A stretch of DNA of 64,000 nt from Arma custos. Its lineage: Eukaryota > Arthropoda > Insecta > Hemiptera > Pentatomidae. The notes under the pieces are model-generated. The model was not told the origin of the DNA. It made no database searches and saw only the letters and a program-made list of their open reading frames with translations. The number at the start of each line of letters is the position of its first letter. Position 1 is the first letter of the stretch. Positions 1 to 11,286 of this stretch are shown piece after piece. Position numbers and translations under genes: made by a program. The stretch is taken from NCBI GenBank assembly GCA_037127475.1, contig CM073762.1, positions 30,224,278-30,288,277 of the forward strand, written 5' to 3'.

Positions 1-21
1 TTTGTCCTCTGCCGGCAGGCG

Positions 22-94
22 GCCTTGGTGGCTCAAATGGTAGAGCGCTGTCATGGGAAGACAAAGGTTCCGGGCTCGAATCTCGGCCGAGGGC
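22..94 (+). tRNA. tRNA-like gene, copy 1 (GGG anticodon form)
   Basis: Representative of the 14 copies (1, 2, 6, 9, 11, 12, 14, 15, 16, 19, 20, 22, 23, 24) whose loop reads ATGGGAA, giving anticodon GGG (proline CCC). The T arm is CCGGG-CTCGAAT-CTCGG, one G:T wobble and a C at position 54, so the B box is GGCTCGAATCT, weaker than consensus. The ten GGA copies are 3, 4, 5, 7, 8, 10, 13, 17, 18 and 21. Single-copy lesions: copy 7 acceptor (CCAAGGG), copy 11 T stem (TTCGGGC), copy 13 D stem (TAGTGCGC), copy 19 T stem (CTTGG). Eukaryotes normally read proline CCN with AGG, so GGG argues for a tRNA-like rather than a housekeeping gene. Confidence 0.45.
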
Positions 95-1146
95 CTATCT
101 TTTCTCATTAAACATAAAAATGATTAAAAAATTGACCAATAATTATAAAAAATTATAAATAGTAATATGATGTAAGTCAATAAGATCCTAAAATTAAATT
201 AATGTTCAAAGAACTTCGTCCTAGTGTATTCATCGCAAACATTCCGAGAGCACGAGGACATGGGATCGGATAAGAGATAAGATTTGTCCTCTGCCGGCAG
301 GCGGCCTTGGTGGCTCAAATGGTAGAGCGCTGTCATGGGAAGACAAAGGTTCCGGGCTCGAATCTCGGCCGAGGGCCTATCTTTTCTCTTTAAACATAAA
401 AATAATTCAAAAATTGACCAATAATTATAAAAATTATAAATAGTAATATGACGTAAGTCAATAAGATCCTAAAATTAAATTAATGTTCAAAGAACTTCGT
501 CCTAGTGTATTCATCGCAAACATTGCGAGAGCACGAGGACATGGGATCGGATAAGAGAAAAGATTTGTCCTCTGCCGGCAGGCGGCCTTGGTGGCTCAAA
601 TGGTAGAGCGCTGTCATGGAAAGACAAAGGTTCCGGGCTCGAATCTCGGCCGAGGGCCTATCTTTTCTCTTTAAACATAAAAATAATTCAAAAATTGACC
701 AATAATTATAAAAATTATAAATAGTAATATGACGTAAGTCAATAAGATCCTAAAATTAAATTAATGTTCAAAGAACTTCGTCCTAGTGTATTCATCGCAA
801 ACATTGCGAGAGCACGAGGACATGGGATCGGATAAGAGAAAAGATTTGTCCTCTGCCGGCAGGCGGCCTTGGTGGCTCAAATGGTAGAGCGCTGTCATGG
901 AAAGACAAAGGTTCCGGGCTCGAATCTCGGCCGAGGGCCTATCTTTTCTCTTTAAACATAAAAATAATTCAAAAATTGACCAATAATTATAAAAATTATA
1001 AATAGTAATATGACGTAAGTCAATAAGATCCTAAAATTAAATTAATGTTCAAAGAACTTCGTCCTAGTGTATTCATCGCAAACATTGCGAGAGCACGAGG
1101 ACATGGGATCGGATAAGAGATAAGATTTGTCCTCTGCCGGCAGGCG

Positions 1147-1219
1147 GCCTTGGTGGCTCAAATGGTAGAGCGCTGTCATGGAAAGACAAAGGTTCCGGGT
1201 TCGAATCCCGGCCGAGGGC
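1147..1219 (+). tRNA. tRNA-like gene, copy 5 (GGA anticodon, intact T arm)
   Basis: This fits a canonical cloverleaf. The acceptor strand GCCTTGG pairs with CCGAGGG apart from a G1:G72 mismatch. The D stem is GCTC/GAGC with G18G19. The anticodon stem CTGTC/GACAA has a C27:A43 mismatch around loop ATGGAAA, giving anticodon GGA. The variable loop is 5 nt. The T stem CCGGG/CCCGG is perfect around loop TTCGAAT. A box (TGGCTCAAATGG) and B box (GGTTCGAATCC) are intact and TTTT follows. GGA would read serine UCC, but serine tRNAs have a long variable arm and this one does not, so the identity is doubtful. It may be a tRNA pseudogene or a SINE-type head. Confidence 0.6.
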
Positions 1220-1990
1220 CTATCTTTTCTCATTAAACATAAAAATGATTAAAAAATTGACCAATAATTATAAAAAATTATAAATAGTAATATGATGTAA
1301 GTCAATAAGATCCTAAAATTAAATTAATGTTCAAAGAACTTCGTCCTAGTGTATTCATCGCAAACATTACGAGAGCACGAGGACATGGGATCGGATAAGA
1401 GATAAGATTTGTCCTCTGCCGGCAGGCGGCCTTGGTGGCTCAAATGGTAGAGCGCTGTCATGGGAAGACAAAGGTTCCGGGCTCGAATCTCGGCCGAGGG
1501 CCTATCTTTTCTCTTTAAACATAAAAATAATTCAAAAATTGACCAATAATTATAAAAATTATAAATAGTAATATGACGTAAGTCAATAAGATCCTAAAAT
1601 TAAATTAATGTTCAAAGAACTTCGTCCTAGTGTATTCATCGCAAACATTGCGAGAGCACGAGGACATGGGATCGGATAAGAGAAAAGATTTGTCCTCTGC
1701 CGGCAGGCGGCCTTGGTGGCTCAAATGGTAGAGCGCTGTCATGGAAAGACAAAGGTTCCGGGCTCGAATCTCGGCCAAGGGCCTATCTTTTCTCTTTAAA
1801 CATAAAAATAATTCAAAAATTGACCAATAATTATAAAAATTATAAATAGTAATATGACGTAAGTCAATAAGATCCTAAAATTAAATTAATGTTCAAAGAA
1901 CTTCGTCCTAGTGTATTCATCGCAAACATTGCGAGAGCACGAGGACATGGGATCGGATAAGAGATAAGATTTGTCCTCTGCCGGCAGGCG

Positions 1991-2063
1991 GCCTTGGTGG
2001 CTCAAATGGTAGAGCGCTGTCATGGAAAGACAAAGGTTCCGGGTTCGAATCCCGGCCGAGGGC
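1991..2063 (+). tRNA. tRNA-like gene, copy 8 (GGA anticodon, intact T arm)
   Basis: The 73 nt match copy 5, including the perfect CCGGG/CCCGG T stem, the B box GGTTCGAATCC, the GGA anticodon, the G1:G72 mismatch and a TTTT terminator just downstream. Copies 5, 8 and 10 are the three with a consensus T arm. They are the most likely to be transcribed by pol III if any are. Confidence 0.58.
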
Positions 2064-2554
2064 CTATCTTTTCTCATTTAACATAAAAATGATTAAAAAA
2101 TTGACCAATAATTATAAAAAATTATAAATAGTAATATGACGTAAGTCAATAAGATCCTAAAATTAAATTAATGTTCAAAGAACTTCATCCTAGTGTATTC
2201 ATCGCAAACATTGCGAGAGCACGAGGACATGGGATCGGATAAGAGATAAGATTTGTCCTCGGCCGGCAGGCGGCCTTGGTGGCTCAAATGGTAGAGCGCT
2301 GTCATGGGAAGACAAAGGTTCCGGGCTCGAATCTCGGCCGAGGGCCTATCTTTTCTCATTAAACATAAAAATGATTAAAAAATTGACCAATAATTATAAA
2401 AAATTATAAATAGTAATATGACGTAAGTCAATAAGATCCTAAAATTAAATTAATGTTCAAAGAACTTCGTCCTAGTGTATTCATCGCAAACATTGCGAGA
2501 GCACGAGGACATGGGATCGGATAAGAGATAAGATTTGTCCTCTGCCGGCAGACG

Positions 2555-2627
2555 GCCTTGGTGGCTCAAATGGTAGAGCGCTGTCATGGAAAGACAAAGG
2601 TTCCGGGTTCGAATCCCGGCCGAGGGC
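2555..2627 (+). tRNA. tRNA-like gene, copy 10 (GGA anticodon, intact T arm)
   Basis: Third copy with the consensus T arm and B box and a GGA anticodon. The flank just upstream differs by one base from most units (GGCAGACGG instead of GGCAGGCGG). The fold is as for copy 5. Confidence 0.58.
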
Positions 2628-5600
2628 CTATCTTTTCTCATTAAACATAAAAATGATTAAAAAATTGACCAATAATTATAAAAAATTATAAATAGTAATA
2701 TGATGTAAGTCAATAAGATCCTAAAATTAAATTAATGTTCAAAGAACTTCGTCCTAGTGTATTCATCGCAAACATTACGAGAGCACGAGGACATGGGATC
2801 GGATAAGAGATAAGATTTGTCCTCTGCCGGCAGGCGGCCTTGGTGGCTCAAATGGTAGAGCGCTGTCATGGGAAGACAAAGGTTTCGGGCTCGAATCTCG
2901 GCCGAGGGCCTATCTTTTCTCTTTAAACATAAAAATAATTCAAAAATTGACCAATAATTATAAAAATTATAAATAGTAATATGACGTAAGTCAATAAGAT
3001 CCTAAAATTAAATTAATGTTCAAAGAACTTCGTCCTAGTGTATTCATCGCAAACATTGCGAGAGCATGAGGACATGGGATCGGATAAGAGATAAGATTTG
3101 TCCTCTGCCGGCAGGCGGCCTTGGTGGCTCAAATGGTAGAGCGCTGTCATGGGAAGACAAAGGTTCCGGGCTCGAATCTCGGCCGAGGGCCTATCTTTTC
3201 TCTTTAAACATAAAAATAATTCAAAAATTGACCAATAATTATAAAAATTATAAATAGTAATATGACGTAAGTCAATAAGATCCTAAAATTAAATTAATGT
3301 TCAAAGAACTTCGTCCTAGTGTATTCATCGCAAACATTGCGAGAGCACGAGGACATGGGATCGGATAAGAGAAAAGATTTGTCCTCTGCCGGCAGGCGGC
3401 CTTGGTGGCTCAAATGGTAGTGCGCTGTCATGGAAAGACAAAGGTTCCGGGCTCGAATCTCGGCCGAGGGCCTATCTTTTCTCTTTAAACATAAAAATAA
3501 TTCAAAAATTGACCAATAATTATAAAAATTATAAATAGTAATATGACGTAAGTCAATAAGATCCTAAAATTAAATTAATGTTCAAAGAACTTCGTCCTAG
3601 TGTATTCATCGCAAACATTGCGAGAGCACGAGGACATGGGATCGGATAAGAGATAAGATTTGTCCTCTGCCGGCAGGCGGCCTTGGTGGCTCAAATGGTA
3701 GAGCGCTGTCATGGGAAGACAAAGGTTCCGGGCTCGAATCTCGGCCGAGGGCCTATCTTTTCTCATTAAACATAAAAATGATTAAAAAATTGACCAATAA
3801 TTATAAAAAATTATAAATAGTAATATGACGTAAGTCAATAAGATCCTAAAATTAAATTAATGTTCAAAGAACTTCGTCCTAGTGTATTCATCGCAAACAT
3901 TGCGAGAGCACGAGGACATGGGATCGGATAAGAGATAAGATTTGTCCTCTGCCGGCAGGCGGCCTTGGTGGCTCAAATGGTAGAGCGCTGTCATGGGAAG
4001 ACAAAGGTTCCGGGCTCGAATCTCGGCCGAGGGCCTATCTTTTCTCTTTAAACATAAAAATAATTCAAAAATTGACCAATAATTATAAAAATTATAAATA
4101 GTAATATGACGTAAGTCAATAAGATCCTAAAATTAAATTAATGTTCAAAGAACTTCGTCCTAGTGTATTCATCGCAAACATTGCGAGAGCACGAGGACAT
4201 GGGATCGGATAAGAGATAAGATTTGTCCTCTGCCGGCAGGCGGCCTTGGTGGCTCAAATGGTAGAGCGCTGTCATGGGAAGACAAAGGTTCCGGGCTCGA
4301 ATCTCGGCCGAGGGCCTATCTTTTCTCTTTAAACATAAAAATGATTAAAAAATTGACCAATAATTATAAAAATTATAAATAGTAATATGACGTAAGTCAA
4401 TAAGATCCTAAAATTAAATTAATGTTCAAAGAACTTCGTCCTAGTGTATTCATCGCAAACATTGCGAGAGCACGAGGACATGGGATCGGATAAGAGAAAA
4501 GATTTGTCCTCTGCCGGCAGGCGGCCTTGGTGGCTCAAATGGTAGAGCGCTGTCATGGAAAGACAAAGGTTCCGGGCTCGAATCTCGGCCGAGGGCCTAT
4601 CTTTTCTCTTTAAACATAAAAATAATTCAAAAATTGACCAATAATTATAAAAATTATAAATAGTAATATGACGTAAGTCAATAAGATCCTAAAATTAAAT
4701 TAATGTTCAAAGAACTTCGTCCTAGTGTATTCATCGCAAACATTGCGAGAGCACGAGGACATGGGATCGGATAAGAGATAAGATTTGTCCTCTGCCGGCA
4801 GGCGGCCTTGGTGGCTCAAATGGTAGAGCGCTGTCATGGAAAGACAAAGGTTCCGGGCTCGAATCTCGGCCGAGGGCCTATCTTTTCTCTTTAAACATAA
4901 AAATAATTCAAAAATTGACCAATAATTATAAAAATTATAAATAGTAATATGACGTAAGTCAATAAGATCCTAAAATTAAATTAATGTTCAAAGAACTTCG
5001 TCCTAGTGTATTCATCGCAAACATTCCGAGAGCACGAGGACATGGGATCGGATAAGAGATAAGATTTGTCCTCTGCCGGCAGGCGGCCTTGGTGGCTCAA
5101 ATGGTAGAGCGCTGTCATGGGAAGACAAAGGTTCCGGGCTCGAATCTTGGCCGAGGGCCTATCTTTTCTCTTTAAACATAAAAATAATTCAAAAATTGAC
5201 CAATAATTATAAAAATTATAAATAGTAATATGACGTAAGTCAATAAGATCCTAAAATTAAATTAATGTTCAAAGAACTTCGTCCTAGTGTATTCATCGCA
5301 AACATTGCGAGAGCACGAGGACATGGGATCGGATAAGAGATAAGATTTGTCCTCTGCCGGCAGGCGGCCTTGGTGGCTCAAATGGTAGAGCGCTGTCATG
5401 GGAAGACAAAGGTTCCGGGCTCGAATCTCGGCCGAGGGCCTATCTTTTCTCATTAAACATAAAAATGATTAAAAAATTGACCAATAATTATAAAAAATTA
5501 TAAATAGTAATATGACGTAAGTCAATAAGATCCTAAAATTAAATTAATGTTCAAAGAACTTCGTCCTAGTGTATTCATCGCAAACATTGCGAGAGCACGA

Positions 5601-6640
5601 GGACATGGGATCGGATAAGAGATAAGATTTGTCCTCTGCCGGCAGGCGGCCTTGGTGGCTCAAATGGTAGAGCGCTGTCATGGAAAGACAAAGGTTCCGG
5701 GCTCGAATCTCGGCCGAGGGCCTATCTTTTCTCATTAAACATAAAAATGATTAAAAAATTGACCAATAATTATAAAAAATTATAAATAGTAATATGATGT
5801 AAGTCAATAAGATCCTAAAATTAAATTAATGTTCAAAGAACTTCGTCCTAGTGTATTCATCGCAAACATTGCGAGAGCACGAGGACATGGGATCGGATAA
5901 GAGATAAGATTTGTCCTCTGCCGGCAGGCGGCCTTGGTGGCTCAAATGGTAGAGCGCTGTCATGGGAAGACAAAGGTTCCGGGCTCGAATCTCGGCCGAG
6001 GGCCTATCTTTTCTCATTAAACATAAAAATGATTAAAAAATTGACCAATAATTATAAAAAATTATAAATAGTAATATGACGTAAGTCAATAAGATCCTAA
6101 AATTAAATTAATGTTCAAAGAACTTCGTCCTAGTGTATTCATCGCAAACATTGCGAGAGCACGAGGACATGGGATCGGATAAGAGATAAGATTTGTCCTC
6201 TGCCGGCAGGCGGCCTTGGTGGCTCAAATGGTAGAGCGCTGTCATGGGAAGACAAAGGTTCCGGGCTCGAATCTCGGCCGAGGGCCTATCTTTTCTCATT
6301 AAACATAAAAATGATTAAAAAATTGACCAATAATTATAAAAAATTATAAATAGTAATATGATGTAAGTCAATAAGATCCTAAAATTAAATTAATGTTCAA
6401 AGAACTTCGTCCTAGTGTATTCATCGCAAACATTGCGAGAGCACGAGGACATGGGATCGGATAAGAGATAAGATTTGTCCTCTGCCGGCAGGCGGCCTTG
6501 GTGGCTCAAATGGTAGAGCGCTGTCATGGGAAGACAAAGGTTCCGGGCTCGAATCTCGGCCGAGGGCCTATCTTTTCTCTTTAAAAATAAAAATATTTAA
6601 AAATCAAAAAATTTACCAAAATTAATAAAAAATTAAAATC

Positions 6641-7689
6641 CTTCTAACTTTTCTACTGCAGTGAGGCTGGCTGCTAGTTTGAAGGATGAATAACGTCTTG
6701 AGATGAGTAACGAGATATTCTAAGATAAAAGGTAAGTGGTTATGATTGAAGAGTTTATTAGATAATGCTGAAGTGATACATTTATTTAGTGCCAAATCTG
6801 AAGAAAACCGAAATCTGGATATCTGGGTTCTATCTTGGAACCTAATCTCGATTAAGGAGAATTTTTTTTTTTGTTGTTCAATTACAAAGATTCATTATTG
6901 AACATACTAAACCAATTGATTTATTGAAAATTATTGAAAATGATGATAGGGATTTTTGGTGCTTCTCCGTTCTCTTGGCTCCATCCTAGCTAATTTTCGG
7001 GAAATTTAATCTATGGTTTATTTCTTTCTGATACCATTGACAGGTACATTACTGCTATTGGCACTACTATTATTTATGTTTTGAACCATATAAATAAGTT
7101 ATGTATTGCATATTTACAATTTATGTAGAAATATTATTTATTGTAAAACAATAAGATTAAAAAAAAATCTCCTTTTAATCATGCACTGAGTAGGTCAGCG
7201 ATAAGTATTTTGTTATCGAAAGATAAGTTTGAACGGAAATTAGATGCTTCAAATGTTTTAAGAAATTATTATTATATTATATCAATTAGCCAGTGAGAAC
7301 CTGATAAACTCTACGCAACCTTCATTTCATACTTTTTTGCATGCATCCTTCATTTTAATTGCGTCATTGGACAGAGCACTCTTTTCCTCATCCCAGAAAA
7401 AATATTTTTTTCTGTTATAGAATGACAAGAAAGATAGAATAATAGAATGATAAACATTTGAAGGATATAATGTTATTTAAAGCATAGGTACCATAATTAT
7501 TTTGCTAGCAAGCTTTGATTTTGCAAGACAATATACCAAACTTCAAAGTTTGATGTTAACACAGTTTTATATATTTTAGTAGGTCATTAATTCAATTCAA
7601 TTCATTATATCGAATAATTGAAGGCCATAAATCTTAGTAAAAAAATGTTTCGTACATAACAAAACTTAAAGTACGACTTAACTGTTGTT
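6641..7689. other. AT-rich unassigned stretch
   Basis: No open reading frame, RNA gene or clear repeat was recognised. The sequence is AT-rich with short T runs. It separates the tRNA-like array from the first interspersed repeat. Confidence 0.5.
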
Positions 7690-7882
7690 GTTTGTTCATT
7701 TATTGTCACATTTTGCTGCTATGGCTAATCGGACGATGCTATATTGGGAGCTCTAAAGTTTGCCTATCCAGGTTTAATTAGGATAGGGATTTTTTAACGA
7801 GTACCTGACATTGTACAGGCTCGGGATCCCCGTTTAACGCCCCTTCTGAAGGACGGCGTAACTAAGGAATTTTTACTCCCTT
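7690..7882 (-). mobile_element. Retroposon family A, copy 1
   Basis: This segment shares long identity with 34953-35044, 48399-48590 and 63137-63325. All share GGACGATGCT..TGGGAGCTCTAAA, then a run through GATAGGGATTTTTAACGAGTACCTGAC and the motif CCCCGTTTAACG. Read on the minus strand, each copy ends in AAATGAACAAAC or (AAAC)n, which looks like a retroposon tail. No protein was recognised. The orientation call rests on that tail. Confidence 0.6.
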
Positions 7883-8600
7883 TAAAAGGGAGTCTTCCGC
7901 GTCTTCGGTCCTTTCTCCTCCGGATCTTCTCAGAGACTCCATCTCAAAGTGGAGTCCTCGACCCCACTCTTTTCTTATCTCTTCGTCCACCTTAACCATG
8001 AGGGTATGACCCTTTTTGCCTGACTTTTTTCCTTTTCAAACCAAAATCGCTCACAAAAACATATTTGCAATTGTAATGCCGCCCGATACGATACATAGCA
8101 TTATCTCCTTAATTTCTTCCCTTTCGGGAAGTGCCTCTTCATCTACTTGGCCTTCAATACACTCCATTCTCTCTTTACCTTACCCCTCAGATAATTTCGG
8201 AAATCCGATTTCCTAGATACAACATTTTGTGCTACCACATCATTCTTTATATTTAACTCATTCATATTTAAAATTTTTATGTTTCCCATAACCCAAACGT
8301 TGGCCTGTTCTTTTTTCATATTAGGGATGCACGGTATTTTCCTTGATGGAAATTGTTTTAGTTGTGGTCTAAAACACAAAGAGAGTTCTAACCGACACAC
8401 ATCTTCCACTTTTACATTCTCTGATTAGTTTTTTATTTAAGTTTTATTAACCGTTAGTGAGACTGAATGATGGGTGAATACTATTTTTAAGTCATAATAA
8501 TGGCGGATCCCTTAAGAAACATTTTCTCTTTCAGTTTCATTCCTCTCCAAGGCATTTAAATGTTCACTATTTTTTTTTAAACTGTTTTAATCTAATATAT
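7883..8600. other. Unassigned stretch, possible decayed element
   Basis: The first half is richer in C+T than its surroundings and follows retroposon copy 1 directly, so it may be an extension of that element that the other copies lack. Short ORFs exist on both strands (8016-8216 plus, 8143-8409 minus), but neither matches a family I know and they overlap each other. No function is assigned. Confidence 0.3.
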
Positions 8601-8639
8601 ATTATAAAATGCTTTGTTCGTACGTGAAGACACTGTTTT

Positions 8640-9345
8640 CTCTAACACCACCAACCCCAATCACCTTCCCTTTGGGGTAGTGGGGGGGGGGTGGTAAATA
8701 CCCCTTGGTCTCCAAGTGGTAGTAAGGGAGTTTGGTTGCGGTGGGTGGATTTATGGGGGGGGGGTATGGGGGCAAGGGCCCCTCCCGACAGTTTTTAGGT
8801 ACTTTGGAGAATCCATTATAGTACATAATTAAAGGCAAATCACATGATGATAGTTCTTAAAATAACAAAAAGAACATGAGTGACACTATTGTTTTGATAT
8901 TCTACTAATATTATAAATGCGAAAGTGTGTATGTTTGTCTCTTTTTCTCGCAAAACCTACAGAACGGATTTGGATGAAACTTTACAGTAATATAGGTTAT
9001 ACACAAGAATACCACATAGGCTACAGCAAGGGAGGATTTATGGGGGGGTACGGGGGCAAGGGCCCCTCCTCGACAGTTTTTTAGATACTGTGGAGAATCC
9101 ATTATAGTACATAATAAAAAGGAAAATAACATGATCATAGTTGTTAAAATATCAGAAACAACATGAGTGAACCTGTTGTTTTGATATCCTACTATCCTAC
9201 TAATATTATAAATGCGAAAGTTTGTATGTTTGTCTCTCTTTCACGCAAAAACTACTGAAAGGAGTTGGATGAAACTTTACAATAATATATGTTACACATC
9301 AGAATAACACATAGGCTACAGCAAGGGCAGATTTATGGGGGGCAC
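8640..9345 (+). mobile_element. Helitron terminal modules in tandem with G-rich runs
   Basis: The motif CTACTAATATTATAAATGCGAAAG, characteristic of the 5' end of many insect Helitrons, occurs at about 8902 and 9197. Both copies continue into the same sequence (GTATGTTTGTCTC, ACGCAAAA or CTCGCAAAA, TTGGATGAAACTTTACA, CATAGGCTACAGCAAGG). Each is flanked by ATTTATGGGGGG..CGGGGGCA and, before the next, GAGAATCCATTATAGTACATAAT. The modules are therefore duplicated with a period of about 295 bp. A third partial module starts near 8739. Known: Helitrons transpose by a rolling-circle mechanism. Seen: the end motif and duplication. A 3' hairpin with CTRR was not located. Confidence 0.6.
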
Positions 9346-9353
9346 GGGGGCAC

Positions 9354-9581
9354 GTGTCAAATGGATTGCCCTTTACTTTTAAACGCTTACAGTTCCCGGT
9401 GAAGTTGGCTTACAGCATGACTATTAACAAAGCACTGGGCCAAACATTCCAGTATTGTGGAGTTGACTTAAGGGAACCATGCCTTGCACACGGCCAATTA
9501 TATGTAGGATCACCTCGAAATTCGTTTATTTACAGTCCGAACAACAAAACTATAAATGTAGTGTATAAGCAAGTGTTGTAA
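9354..9581 (+). pseudogene. Helitron helicase C-terminal remnant (Pif1-like)
   Basis: The reading frame encodes the last helicase motifs of a Helitron Rep/Hel protein. It contains LPFTFKRLQFPVKLAYSM, then TINKALGQTFQ, then a shortened HGQLYV segment, and ends in NKTINVVYKQVL. In complete Helitrons this stretch reads GQ(T/S)-x-V-G-(I/V)-D-L..HGQLYVALSR and closes the open frame, so the end here is probably the true C-terminus. The expected ALSR arginine-finger stretch is replaced by GSPRN, which would damage helicase function. Everything upstream of the motif is missing. It lies just after the tandem Helitron modules, on the same strand. Confidence 0.8.
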
Positions 9582-9955
9582 AAATACATTCAAAACAAAA
9601 AATAATACTAAAATAAAAAATGTAAATGTATAATATATGTCAATATATAACTAATAACCAATAAGTTGTTGAGGTGTTTCAACAACATTACATAACTCAT
9701 TAGTTAATGTTACAACATGTAATATCAGTCTGTGTTTGGTATTAGAAGAGAGAGGACCACCGGCTAGCTCCGCCAGATAAGAACTTACAATTTCTTTTAT
9801 TTTAAATTAATTTTTAACATAGCTGTATATATATTATTATTTTTATTTTTATTATTATAACAGATAATCTTTTCATTTGTCTTCTTCTTTAAATTTTTTT
9901 TTTTATTTCTTATTTTTATTTTTCTGGTTTATACTTGGGTGTTAATTAGACTTCA
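9582..9955. other. Helitron tail or retroelement 5' leader
   Basis: AT-rich non-coding sequence between the helicase remnant and the zinc-knuckle ORF. A GC-richer patch (CCACCGGCTAGCTCCGCC, about 9758-9776) may be part of the 5' untranslated region of the following retroelement. No gene seen. Confidence 0.3.
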
Positions 9956-11284
9956 ATGGGAGATCCGATAGATCTCAGTAGCCCCAAAGCTAAAAGAAAA
10001 CGGCTTCGTACCCGTCTTAAACCGTTAACCGAAAAAATTGACGCAACACCGATCCAAATTAGCCCTTCTTTTTTAATCGTTCAAAGAACCGATAATAAAG
10101 ACTTCAAAATGGTTTCACCATTTCTAATTAGTAAATTTCTATCAGAACATGTAGGTTAATTAAAAAATGTAAAAAAGTTGAGAGATGGCTCCTTACTCAT
10201 AGAAACTACTAATGGTAAGCAGTCAGAAAAATTACTAAAATGTGAAACTTTTGGTGGTCAATTCCCCTTTAGAGTAACACCCCACAACACCCTGAACTAC
10301 AGCAAGGGAGTTATTCGCTGTTATGATCTCCAATTTCTGGAGATTGATGAAATTAAAAAAGAACTATCAACTAAAATTAAAGATATAATGAGAATAAAAA
10401 TGAAAAAAAATGGTAATGAAATTCTAACGAACACCTACGTGGTTACATTTCCAACTCCTACTAATCCGGATTATATAAACATAGGATTTCTGAAAGTTAA
10501 AGTTCAACAATACGTCCCTAATCCCATGCGCTGCTTTAACTGTCTCGGATTTTCCCATCCTACTAACCAATGTAAACAAGAGGCCAAATGTATAAATTGC
10601 GGACAGGCAAAACACGGAGAAAATATTAAATGCATCCTGCCGGCTAAATGCGCGAATTGCGATGGCCCTCACAACGCACTAGATCGCACATGTCAAATCT
10701 TCAAAATTCAAAAGGAAATAAAAGTCATCCAAGTAACAAATAAAGTCTCTTTAAATGAAGCAAAAAAAGTCTACAAAGAACGAAATCCTGTACCATTCAA
10801 CAAAAGTTATTCTGAAATAACAAAACAAAAATTTAATAATATTGAAAAAAAAGACATAGCTATTCAAACAGACAGTATTTTTAACTTTGGAGAAAACAAG
10901 ATTAATCATAAAAATAATACTACTAATAATTACGAACCAACTCACTCTTCAGTAACTATCCCCCTCCCCCTCCCAGTCCCTACATCCACACCCCCTCCTC
11001 CCTCAGAACCTTCAATCTCCCTCTCCCTAAACCCTTTAACCTCACCTAATGGGCAGGAAAATACTCCTGCGCCACCGAGAGCTTCAAGATCGCGATCGCG
11101 ATCTAGTAAGCGCTGCGATATCCCCACTCCTCTTCCCGCCGCTTCTCGGCCTGGAGATGACCCGTCCTCCTCATCAATCGAGTCTGAGCTAATGGATGCC
11201 CAATGCTCAGAAGTTGATCCAGAAGGAGAATTTAATACAGTAAATAACAAAAAACAGGTCAGCCGCAAAGCTAGAAAAAAATAA
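9956..11284 (+). pseudogene. Non-LTR retrotransposon ORF1 (gag-like, three zinc knuckles), one premature stop
   Basis: The nucleic-acid-binding ORF1 protein of a Jockey/I-type non-LTR retrotransposon. The frame opens at ATG 9956 (MGDPIDLSSPKAKRKR), hits a TAA at 10157-10159, and continues in the same frame to a stop at 11282-11284, so a single nonsense change splits it. Numbered from codon 10178, a pre-knuckle region (FRVTPHNTLNYSKGVIR) lies at residues 31-47. Three CCHC knuckles follow: C119-C122-H127-C132, C138-C141-H146-C152 and C158-C161-H165-C172. A proline/serine-rich tail follows at about residues 260-330. This order is typical of X-element and Jockey ORF1 proteins. No endonuclease or reverse transcriptase follows directly. 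I infer that it is inactive. Confidence 0.85.
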
Positions 11285-11286
11285 TA

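Larger units (their letters stand above)
1..6640 (+). repeat. Tandem array of 24 tRNA-like gene units, 281/282 bp period
   Basis: Twenty-four near-identical units run head to tail and the array is cut by the left window edge. Each holds a 73-nt tRNA-like gene starting at 22, 304, 585, 866, 1147, 1429, 1710, 1991, 2273, 2555, 2837, 3118, 3399, 3680, 3962, 4243, 4524, 4805, 5086, 5367, 5649, 5931, 6213 and 6495. Each gene is followed after about 5 nt by TCTTTTC, a minimal pol III terminator. The AT-rich spacer comes in two types. The 282-bp type has CATTAAAC and ATGATTAAAAAATTG. The 281-bp type has CTTTAAAC and ATAATTCAAAAATTG. The spacer after copy 24 degenerates from about 6,585. Minus-strand 63-codon ORFs in many units are by-products of the repeat, not genes. 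Repetition and tRNA fold are seen directly; expression is inferred. Confidence 0.93.

Noticed and set aside
1042..6299. Repeated 63-codon ORFs (MRKDRPSA...) in the tandem array
   Set aside because: They run antisense through the tRNA-like gene and its flank and recur only because the unit recurs. Frames differ by unit where the spacer differs. They are by-products of the repeat.
1..6640. CRISPR array
   Set aside because: Units are identical along their whole 281/282 bp with no variable spacers, and the context is eukaryotic.
10942..11268. 108-codon minus-strand ORF
   Set aside because: Antisense to the Pro/Ser-rich tail of the retroelement ORF1; low-complexity composition explains its length.
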